From the NCBI GenBank assembly GCA_001275005.1, contig JWZX01002195.1, positions 1 to 24,409 of the forward strand: a stretch of DNA of 24,409 bases, read 5' to 3'. Made by a program: the position numbers and the translations under genes. The first letter of the stretch is position 1, and each line of letters begins with the position of its first letter. Shown in pieces: positions 8,346 through 16,520 of the stretch. Source of the stretch: Chrysochromulina tobinii. Lineage: Eukaryota; Haptophyta; Prymnesiales; Chrysochromulinaceae. Below the pieces are notes generated by a model. The model saw nothing but the letters and a program-made list of their open reading frames with translations. It searched no databases and was not told the DNA's origin.

Positions 8346-8919
8346 AGATGTGGTGGCCGGCTTGCGAAGATGAGCCCGCTGCGATGAGTAAGAGAAGTTG
8401 CGGTCCAAGCAATACGGCCTGGCACGTGTCTTTGCTTTACAGGCTCGCGTAGGGGTGGGCGCTCACATCACGTGTGATCTTGCTGCGCGAGATCGAGTCG
8501 AAAGCTGCAGAGGCGGACCGACCGGAAAAAGGCGGGTTGTGGCCGGTACCTCGTCGGCTTCGCCGCAGCCGTAGCGCACCCCGTCTCCGCCTCTCGCGTC
8601 GCTCGAGCTCATTGGGTGTTCTGGCCGCACCGCCGGCCGCTCGCGTCTGCAGCGCGCGCCTTCATTTCGCCACCGCCTTTGAGCAGGCGCGGGGAGGCGC
8701 TCTGGGAGCGGGAGGGGGCAGGGTCGGGTTCGCAGGGGGCGGCCTCTTCTGAGTCGGCCGCTGGGTGGGCCACAGGGGTCCATGGCGTGGCATCGTGCGC
8801 GCGTGCGTCGGTGAGTCGGTTGGGTTCTGAGGCGTCGTCTGTGTCTCGATCCGTGTGTCTGTCCCGTGTGTACAGTGGCAGCTGTTACGTTGGAAATCAC
8901 ACCGATGCCGATTACCGAC

Positions 8920-8952
8920 ACATTCACACACACACACACCACACACACCGCA
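8920..8952 (+). repeat. CA microsatellite
   Basis: A run of CA/ACAC dinucleotides interrupted by TT and CC, in non-coding DNA downstream of the TPR/ankyrin gene. Confidence 0.8.
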
Positions 8953-9097
8953 GGTACCGTTGCAGAGCTGATGAGCTCATCTGGCAGGGGCGCGGCTGCG
9001 AGCGGGGAGAAGGTGTGCAATCCGTTAGGTATCGCTCATGGAACCATACTTTGACCGGTATCCGCGGAGCGCGGTGAGGTCCGACGAGATTCCGGCG

Positions 9098-9390
9098 GAT
9101 TCTACACGTATCCTGATGTATCTTGATGTGTATCCAGTGTGACACCAAGGAAGCGCGCACGATACATGTATTTTGATGTATCTGATGTGTATCCCAAAAT
9201 GTATCTTGGACTCGTTTGGGATACGTGTAAAATATAGGAATATGTTTTCATTCAATCATTGAATGTAACAGAGCATGTACGATACATTTGAGATACATCA
9301 GGATACATGAAGGATACATGCAGGATCCATCAGGATCCATCAGGATACGTATCGTATAGGAAACTACCCCCAAAATGTATAGGAAACCCC
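9098..9390. repeat. AT-rich inverted cluster of GATACAT words
   Basis: The left half is rich in TGATGTATC/GTATCC and the right half in the reverse complements (GATACATCAGGATACAT, GGATACATG), so the region can fold on itself. It contains a perfect inverted repeat GTATCCCAAA (9189-9198) / TTTGGGATAC (9215-9224) and a near-central odd palindrome CATTCAATCATTGAATG (9249-9265). It stands out as an AT-rich island in GC-rich DNA. A MITE-like or satellite remnant is possible. Confidence 0.7.
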
Positions 9391-9920
9391 CCTGACCCAA
9401 GGTCCCCCTAGGTCAAAAAAGTGCGCTTTGTAACAGGGTTGCCAGCCTTGCCACGGCTCTGAGCATCGGCATAGTCGTGGCCGCGCGTCTACCGGATGCC
9501 GGATCCCCGTGTGTGTTCATGTGTGTGTTCGACATACTCCCGTGACTTGGGGCCTCACCTGCCAGTATAGTCCATGCCTGGAGAGCTGGAGTCCAACAGT
9601 CCATGTTTGTATAAGCCCGCCCGCATCGGGCGCTCGCATGAATGCCGCTGTACTGTGTCGACCCGTTTTTATTGGACAACCTGTCGTGTTCGGAAGAGCG
9701 GGCAGTAACAGTGCCGTAGTTTGTGATGGCCGAGCGTGCGAGGATGCGTGTGCGAGCGCACGTGGCGGGAACGAGGGAGTTTCGTGAGTGAGTGAATGAG
9801 AGAGTGAGTATACTTCACGGAGCGTGCGTGGTTTGAGGTCACAGTGCCGTAGATGCCGTAGCACATGTAGGAGTGTTGTGTTGGGGGTGCGCGTGCGGAG
9901 CCGTCCTTTGAGACCCGGAG

Positions 9921-9958
9921 CACACACCGGCCCAAGGCAACGCACGCGTGAGCGCGTG
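9921..9958 (+). repeat. 38-bp direct repeat, copy 1
   Basis: Identical to 10747-10784 (begins CACACACCGGCC, ends GAGCGCGTG). The copies are 826 bp apart. Sequence outside the 38 bp is only weakly similar (ACTC..CCCACCCCT downstream of each). Confidence 0.9.
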
Positions 9959-10746
9959 CACATCTTAGTCAAGTCAAGTCAAGTAAGTATGGTTGTCTGT
10001 TGTTTATGTATAGACTTGACTTGCACTTACTCCCCCACCCCTCAACAAAAGCTATGTGTAGAGTCCCTCACAGTACCACAGTTATACTCACGGTTTGCTA
10101 CTGGAAGCCGGCTACCGCAGCTAGACGTGCGTGGCTCAGATGCTTGCGCAGCCACGGGCGAGCTCGGCTGGATGTTTCGTCCGGCCTTTGCCACCAACAA
10201 TTGGAGCGTCCATCAACTCAATGGTCGTCCAGTGCCTGGAGCACCTGTCACAGCTTGACAGAAGCCTCATGAACACGGCCCGATGCGCCGACCGCAGAGC
10301 CGCGGGCGCGGCGATTCCAGGGAGAGTCACCGCACGCCGAAGTTAGGGAGCCGCTCCTTCCGGCTCGAACGTCCCGCTCGCCGTCATCTGGACGTCTTGA
10401 AACAAGATCACGTGGAAACGAGCGTCGCGTCAGCAGTCATGGGGACGGGCGTGGGGAAGGCGACGCTCGGCGCCGTGATCGAGCGCGTCGCCGTGCTCGT
10501 CGACGGTGGGCACGGACGTCGCACCGCTCCGGTCGCCTACAAGCGCGTTGCCGTGCCGAGCGTGGGCACGTGCGTGCAGGTATTGAAGACAAAGGTGACG
10601 CCGTCGGCGTCTAACAGAAAAATCGAAACCGATCCATCAAATAGGTACCAAAAAAGGGCTCTGGTGAATGAAATGCATGCAACTTTGGCAGGCGCGCTCC
10701 GTGCACCAGCGTGTCCCCAGACGCTCATCTTCGGCCGACCGAAAGC

Positions 10747-10784
10747 CACACACCGGCCCAAGGCAACGCACGCGTGAGCGCGTG
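10747..10784 (+). repeat. 38-bp direct repeat, copy 2
   Basis: Second identical copy of 9921-9958, about 200 bp upstream of the DUF262-HNH gene. Confidence 0.9.
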
Positions 10785-10987
10785 TACTCACACACCCACC
10801 CCTTTCCGACGTATAGTTACAAGAGCACCGGTTGTCGCGTGTGTCGTATTAACGTTCACACACGCCGGGTTGGCTTGGAACTTGTCTGAAACTGTCATGT
10901 TCGGAGATTTGTGCGCAAGGCACGTCCGGCCGCGGCATAGTCGACATCAATCGTATTCGGTCGCTTGCTGGGCTTCGCGACGCAATC

Positions 10988-12592
10988 ATGCTCGTGTGGC
11001 CCGTGTTGTCCGTTGCACTGAGATTATCATCGATCTCAAGTCCTACGGCGGCGTCGATTATGCGTCGTCCAGGAGCTGAGAGTGTCACTGCCTGTCATGT
11101 CAGCAGCATCGCAGGCACGCGTTATCCCGGAGGTGTCCCTGCCCGTCGTGTCAGCAGCATCACAGGTTGTGAGGGCACAGAAGACGACGACGACAAAGTA
11201 CCTGAAGACGACGACGACGAAGTACCAGACGCAAGCAATAAGCTAGATGACATCAAGATCAAAAACTATGCGCTCACTTCACTTATTGAGATGGAGGAGG
11301 CCGGTACGCTCGAGCTTCGTCCGTTCTACCAGCGAGGATATAAGTGGACGCAGAAGCAGGCGTCGCTGTGGATTGAGAGCATGCTGCGAGGCTACCCATG
11401 CCTGCCTGAGGTCACCTTGATTGAGCGATCGGAGGACGATAGCTATGCGGTCTTTGACGGACAACAACGCCTCACGAGCATGAAGTTGTTCATCAAGGGT
11501 GAGCGGGCGGACACGTGGAAGGCCACCAGTGCGCAGAAGAAGGCGGGAACCACGCATACGTTTGCGCTCGAGGGCCTAGTTTTGCTCAAGTCTCTTGAGG
11601 GCAAGACCTTCAAGGATCTAGAACAAAAGCAGCAGCAACTGATAAAACGGAAATACGATGTCCGTTGCGCAATTATACCTGAGACTTGGTCCATGACGGA
11701 TTATATTGATTTCTTCAAGCGAATCCAAGGTGGAGGTACACCCATGTCAGACCAGGAATTGCGGCGCGCCATTGCGCGAGGCCCCTTTACGGAGCTGCTC
11801 GACGCAATTGCAGGCCGTAAGGAAAATGACATTCCTGAGGGCCGTCTGCTTGATGAAGCTCTCAAAGGTGCAAAGCTCCAGCCTGATGAGGTGCAAGAAT
11901 TGCTATTGCGGTACTTTGCGTTGCAGAGCGACAGTATCCCTTCCTTCGGAAGGCCTTCCATGAGTCACCATGGCCTCGAATTGATGAAAAGGCTCAACGC
12001 GAATCCCGCAGATGTGAAGATCGCTGAGTGGCGGCGTAAGCTTGCGGCAGCCTTGGAGGCAGTCATCATTGTCTTCCCGAATGAGCAGGAGCGATTCCGC
12101 CGAGCTAAAAGATCCCTGAACGGAGAGTTTCAGAAGAGCGACGGAGTCAACAAAGCAATCTGGGACTGCTTGCTCTACTCTTTTGGTAAGCCAGGACGGA
12201 AGGAAGCACTCATCGAGAAGGCTGAAGAGGTACGCCAAGCCTTTATTGAGCTGATGCAGACGAATCCAGCATTCGAGAGCTTGGCCACCAAGGGGACAGG
12301 TGCACGCATCACAGCGTTGGAAGCTGTGCTCGATGAGCTGCTATCCATCACAACTGTGGCGAGCCCGGTATCGCCAAGACTGCGAAGCCAGCTGATCAAG
12401 AGCGCGCGGGACGCTGATAAGCCATGCGGCATCTGCAATCAGGCCCTCGGTCCAAGCGACGATCTACTGCACATTGACCACAAGGTGCCACGCGCTCGGG
12501 GGGGTAGCTCAGATACCGAGAACCTTCATGTTGTGCACAAAGCATGCAACCTTAAAAAGGGCATCAAGGATCTCCCGAGCCCGCTTGATTGA
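10988..12592 (+). CDS. DUF262 (GmrS/ParB-like) plus HNH endonuclease fusion protein
   Basis: The protein is 534 residues from ATG 10988, without introns. Residues about 86-165 carry DUF262 hallmarks: LRPFYQRGYKW (111-120), IESMLRGYPCLPEVTL and FDGQQRLTS (DGQQR at 157-161). The C-terminus is a canonical HNH nuclease: C480 and C483, HIDHKVPRARGG (495-506), N512 and CN at 520-521 followed by KKG. In bacteria DUF262 supplies a nucleotide-dependent or nuclease function in GmrSD-type modification-dependent restriction, and HNH domains cut DNA; DNA cleavage is the likely role here. The first 80 residues are non-conserved: a hydrophobic, Ser-rich start that could be a targeting leader, a duplicated VSSI(A/T)G block and two EDDDD(K/E)VP units. 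GC is lower than its neighbours (27 of 60 bases at 11581-11640), which suggests transfer from a bacterium or large DNA virus. No partner restriction gene is adjacent. Confidence 0.85.
   Translation: MLVWPVLSVALRLSSISSPTAASIMRRPGAESVTACHVSSIAGTRYPGGVPARRVSSITGCEGTEDDDDKVPEDDDDEVPDASNKLDDIKIKNYALTSLIEMEEAGTLELRPFYQRGYKWTQKQASLWIESMLRGYPCLPEVTLIERSEDDSYAVFDGQQRLTSMKLFIKGERADTWKATSAQKKAGTTHTFALEGLVLLKSLEGKTFKDLEQKQQQLIKRKYDVRCAIIPETWSMTDYIDFFKRIQGGGTPMSDQELRRAIARGPFTELLDAIAGRKENDIPEGRLLDEALKGAKLQPDEVQELLLRYFALQSDSIPSFGRPSMSHHGLELMKRLNANPADVKIAEWRRKLAAALEAVIIVFPNEQERFRRAKRSLNGEFQKSDGVNKAIWDCLLYSFGKPGRKEALIEKAEEVRQAFIELMQTNPAFESLATKGTGARITALEAVLDELLSITTVASPVSPRLRSQLIKSARDADKPCGICNQALGPSDDLLHIDHKVPRARGGSSDTENLHVVHKACNLKKGIKDLPSPLD
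11082..11168 (+). repeat. 51-bp imperfect tandem duplication in DUF262-HNH leader
   Basis: GTGTCACTGCCTGTCATGTC at 11082 recurs near 11132 as GTGTCCCTGCCCGTCGTGTC, each followed by AGCAGCATC(G/A)CAGG. The period of about 51 bp keeps the frame and duplicates about 17 residues. A separate 24-bp duplication (about 11179-11228) encodes the paired EDDDD(K/E)VP units. Confidence 0.75.
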
Positions 12593-13115
12593 TGATTTGC
12601 ACCCGACTCCGTGCTTTGTAGATTGCATGGTAGATTGCATGGTACATTGTGATTGTTTACAGACCCTGTTTCGGTTCCCGCCCCGTGGTTGTTATTAGCT
12701 ATTAGGTACTTATTTAGGTACCTTCCGGCTTGTTAATTTTTCACACCATTTGGGTCATTGCTGGCGCGCACAAAATCTGTCGACGTCTGTATACCTACCG
12801 TGCTCTTCCGCTCATGGAACCGGATGTATCTACTTGGGTACTTGCACGGACCAACCTGACGCCCTCCTTGCGACGGCGGCAGACGGGCAGCGGACAAGGC
12901 AGCGGATCAAGAGTAATCTTGTACTTTGTACTTTGGTTTGGTGACGCTCGGTATGGACCGCGAATCCGTGAAAACTGCACAGTTGAAAAACCACTGGGGG
13001 AGCCGGGGCACACAAAAGGTCCGATGGAAGTTGAATCTACAATAGGCCTTCATACTTGTAACGTAATAATAAGAAATCTGATGAATCCTGTCATCTCGCA
13101 TTGATTTCTTGGAAG
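12593..13115. other. Intergenic region
   Basis: This lies between the DUF262-HNH stop and the tRNA nucleotidyltransferase ATG. It has short repeats such as AGATTGCATGGT (twice, about 12620-12645) and TTAGGTAC (about 12701-12720). No supportable ORF or RNA gene was seen. Confidence 0.55.
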
Positions 13116-15966
13116 ATGCTTACCGCCCTGCTCGCGGTGGCCGGCGGCCTGCTGGGGTCGGCGAGTTCACCCCCAGTCGCGGGTCGAGGTGGTGGCCTGG
13201 TGCGAATGGTGGCCAACCTGCCGGCAGACTCGGCGAGCAGCAGCAGCGACGACGATCTGGCCAACAACACACCCCTCAAGTATCACACGTTTGGCGGCGC
13301 GCTGCGCCCGCTAAGGCCGCTAAGGCTCGCGCACATGGAGCCGCTTCCGCGGCTCGCGCGGCAGCTCATCTCACCGCGCGATAGGCTGATTCTTTCCTTC
13401 GTGCTCGAGTACCTGCAGACGAGCTCTCTTGGCCTGAGCGACGTGGCGTTGCACATCTCAGGAGGCTACGTGCGCGACCTGCTGCTCGGGCGCAAGTCAG
13501 ACGACCTCGATCTATCGCTCTGCCTGCGCGAGCTGCACCCAAACATTACCATCGACACGGTCGCGTGCGGCATGCCCGACTTTGCGCTCGAGCGCCCCGA
13601 CCTGGGCATCGAGCAGGTGGAGGTGATCACCTGCCTCTCGGAGGCATCACGCGGCAAGAGCGTGGATGCCGCCCAGGTGCGCATCACGATCTCGTCGTGG
13701 GAGGAGCCGACGATCGTCGACTTGATGCCCACCATCGGCAAGGAGACGTACGACGCCAACGACCGCATCCCCCGACGCGACGTACGTGGCACAGCTGAGG
13801 AGGATACACTGCGACGTGACTTGACCATCTGCGCGCTGCTTCTGCGGGTGACTCGTATGGAGGTGGCACAGGGCGCCGGCGCCGGCTTGAATGGCGTCAC
13901 CGGCGCCGCTTGGGTGAATGGGGCAAACGGCTTGAATGGCATGAATGACATCACGAGCAGCAGCCTAGGCAAGGGCGGTGGCGCGGGTCTCTCGACTGTC
14001 CCTGGCCAGCTTGCATCTCCCTTGCTCCCTGGCCAAAGCATCGAGGCGCTCGCGGCCGAGCTCGAGAGACGTCTCGACGGCGAGTGGGTCGCGGCCAAAT
14101 GTGCCAACTTCAACAAGTGCGTTGCGGCGGCCGCCACGGCGGCTTCCCTCCAGTTTCGTCTGCTCGACTTCCACAGCGGCGTGGACGACCTCCAGGCACG
14201 TGTGCTGCGCTCACCCTACCCGCGCCACCGCTCGCTCAGTGACGTGTGGGAAGAAGTGATCCTCAGCCCAGCGGAGCGGCAGCTGGCCGACCGGCTTGGT
14301 CTCTCCGCGAGCACGCCGCGCACCGAGGCGGAGACACGCGAGATGCTCCAAGTCGTCTGGTGGGCGAAGGTGCGGCCGAGGCCCATGGCATGCTGATGGC
14401 CTCCCTCATTGCATGCGGATGGCCTCCCTCATTGCATGCTGATGGCCTCCCTCATTGCATGCTGATGGCCTCCCTCATTGCATGCTGATGGCCTCCCTCA
14501 TTGCATGCTGATGGCCTCCCTCATTGCATGCTGATGGCCTCCCTCATCGCATGCAGGTGCTGCGCGACGACCCGCTGAGGCTAGTGCGCGCCCTCCGCTT
14601 CTCCGCATCCCTCGGCTTCCGTGTGCACCCTTCGTTTTGGCGCGCGGTCCCCTTTGCCGTCGAAGCGCTCCGAGCGAAGGTGTCGGGCCCTCGCAAGGTG
14701 ACCGAGCTTCGTAAGATAGCGAAGGCGTCGCGCGCGGCGCTCCTTGACTTTTTCGAGCTCGCCTTCGAGCCTCTCGCCGCCTTCGGAGACGACGTGGCCT
14801 TCGGCGACGCCCTCTTCGGCGGTCCGTCAGTCGGCCCACGCCGACTTTCGGTCGCCGTGGGCTTCGACACTGCACGTATGCGTGCGGCCGCGGCGACGCT
14901 GCCCCCGGACATGGAGCCTGATGCGGCGCTCGGTGCGGTGCTCGCGGCAGCGCTCATTAGCAGCGATCTCACGCCCTGCGATTCCAACGGCGCGGCGGGT
15001 GCGCAGTCGGATGACGATGCGCTCAAGACGACGCTCGAGGCGATGGCTATCGCGGAGGCAGAGGTGGAGGACGCAGCTCGGGCAGGGATGACGGCGGCCG
15101 CCGATGACGAGCCGTGCCCGGTGCGTATGCGTGAGCTGAACGACGCCGAGATGGCGGCGGTGGCGACCCTTTGCTTGCGTGAGGCGCGGCGGGCGTGTGA
15201 CGGGCTGTGCGCCTCGAATGCCATGCGACAAGCCGCCGTCGAGCCTCTCTCGATCCTCGTGCGCCTGCTGCAGCCGGGCACGCCGGTCGGCCATCACTTC
15301 CTGCTAGCGGCGGCGTCCGGGGTGTCGCTCGAGCGGTGGGGCGCGACCGATGGATCTCGCGATGGATCTCGCGATGGATCTCGCGATGGATCTCGCGATG
15401 GATCTCGCGATGGATCGCGCGCCCCATCGCGATGGGTCTCGCGCACCTCCCAACTGCCGCCCAGACCCCTCGTCGCCTCCGCCGCCGCCTTCGCAAGCCT
15501 GGTACGCATGTGGGAAGTGCTCAAGCTCGACCAGGGCGAGGCCCAACGGCAGCTCGCCGTCGGTGCCGACTACGTGCTTGCCTTGGGAGCCTCGCGCGCC
15601 TCCAGTGCGACGTCGACGCGCCTTCGTGAGCAGCTACAGCTGCTACGGACTGCCGGCCCGACTATCAGCGGCAGCGCCGTCGCGGGCGTACCCGGTCTGC
15701 CCGCCCACCTACGCGGGCTGTTCATCTCGATGCTGCATGTCTTTTGCCGACTGCGCGCCGAGGCGGTTGACCTGTCGACCCCCGAGGCGCTACTAGGGTA
15801 CCTCGACGAGACCTGCGAAGGGCTTCTCGATCAGCTGCGCGCGGAGTGGTGGCAGGATGGCGTCTGGCAGACGGGCGCCGACGGGCGCAAGCCGCGCCTA
15901 AGAGAGGCCTATACCAAGGACGCAACGCTCGCGTGGCAGCGTGCCGGAGTGGTCCTCGAAAACTGA
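13116..15966 (+). CDS. tRNA nucleotidyltransferase / poly(A) polymerase family protein (CCA-adding enzyme-like), two exons
   Basis: Exons 13116-14369 and 14557-15966 join in phase 0 to give 887 residues. Class II nucleotidyltransferase motifs are clear: GGYVRDLLLG (116-125) with carboxylates D130 and D132 (DDLDLS), RRDLTICAL (233 onward) and RDDPLRLVRALRF (421-433), the last encoded just after the intron. The family adds CCA to tRNA 3' ends or tails RNA; CCA addition is most likely but bacterial-type poly(A) polymerase is possible. The N-terminus (LTALLAVAGGLLGSASS) looks like a signal peptide, then a Ser/Asp-rich stretch, suggesting plastid or other organelle targeting. The protein is about twice the usual length: some 185 residues separate RRD from DDPLR (usually about 40-60), including a Gly/Asn-rich insert, and the C-terminus holds six DGSR units. 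ATG 13116 is chosen because it begins the leader. Confidence 0.8.
14370..14556 (+). other. Intron of tRNA nucleotidyltransferase gene
   Basis: The donor GGCGAAG|GTGCGGCC and acceptor GCATGCAG|GTGCTGCG share AGGTGCNGC. Joining gives VVWWAKVLRDDPLRLV, restoring the RNA-binding-side motif. The interior is almost entirely seven 23-bp repeats, the last of which supplies the acceptor. Confidence 0.85.
14395..14555 (+). repeat. 23-bp tandem repeat x7 inside intron
   Basis: Seven contiguous 23-bp units (start GATGGCCTCCCTCATTGC, end ATGCT) with no spacers. Unit 1 ends in G, and unit 7 has CATCGC and ends in A, creating CAG at the splice site. A 23-bp element differing at three positions is the building block of oxygenase intron 2. 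Confidence 0.95.
15349..15420 (+). repeat. In-frame 12-bp coding repeat (DGSR x6)
   Basis: Six copies of GATGGATCTCGC, the last diverged to GATGGATCGCGC, encode DGSR repeats in the C-terminal half of the nucleotidyltransferase, followed by APSRWVSR. The number of units is likely variable between strains. Confidence 0.9.
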
Positions 15967-16520
15967 AAGTGGGGGCGACAGTACATGTACTACGTATGTC
16001 ATGTTGGCCATGCCCATGCGCGCCCCGCGTCACCGCCCCGCCCACCGCCCACCGCCGATACCGACTCCGGAATGCAGAGGGAGGAGCGATGCGCTGGTCG
16101 GGTGGTGCACGTGCACGAGAACTTTATAACCCAGCCATGAACCCAGCGCCACCTCCACGCATCAGTCCCATGATCAGTCCACACACCACAGCAACATTGA
16201 TGGTCCGGTCACGGACTGCATTACCGCGGTACCGAGAACTACCGTACCGTCCGGTACCGGGCGGGGCGCTCGGCGGGACACGACATCCGGTCCACATCTG
16301 ACGCGCTTTGGCGGGTACGAGGTACGGGCTGAAGACCCTCGGGTGCGTGCGTGTATAGGTATGGTCCGGTCACCAAAAGCAGACATTCCTACATGCTCAT
16401 TCTTCTCTGTCCCCACATTCGCACACATCCCAGTCTCTCTCTTCTCGTCCGTTGCCGACCCCACCCGAGACCCGACGCACTGAGGCGTGCCCTTACATGC
16501 ACGCATGGACTCGCCCTTCT
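15967..16520. other. Convergent intergenic region
   Basis: This separates the 3' ends of the plus- and minus-strand gene groups. It holds a direct repeat ATGGTCCGGTCAC (16200-16212 and 16361-16373), and GGTACC words including the palindrome CCGGTACCGG (16251-16260). No supportable gene or terminator-like structure was seen. Confidence 0.55.

Larger units (their letters stand above)
8346..10987. other. 2.6 kb gene-free repeat-rich region
   Basis: No ORF here shows family signatures. Contents: a CA-rich microsatellite at about 8920-8952; an AT-rich cluster of GATACAT/ATGTATC words at about 9098-9390; GTGTGTGTTC repeats at about 9508-9530; TCAAG repeats at about 9968-9988 with an inverted ACTTGACTTG at about 10014-10025; and two 38-bp identical repeats at 9921-9958 and 10747-10784. 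A 164-codon open frame at 10283-10777 begins in ATG but has no recognisable domain and overlaps the second 38-bp repeat; it is not called as a gene. Confidence 0.6.

Noticed and set aside
10283-10777. 164-codon plus-strand frame upstream of the nuclease gene
   Set aside because: No recognisable domain, composition typical of chance GC-rich frames, and it runs into one of the 38-bp repeats.
11179-11228. EDDDDK in the nuclease leader resembling an enterokinase site
   Set aside because: It arises from a 24-bp tandem duplication of Asp codons; there is no reason to think the motif is processed, and the sister copy reads EDDDDE.
14395-14555. CRISPR-like array of seven 23-bp repeats
   Set aside because: The repeats are contiguous with no spacers, and the array fills an intron whose removal restores a conserved enzyme motif.
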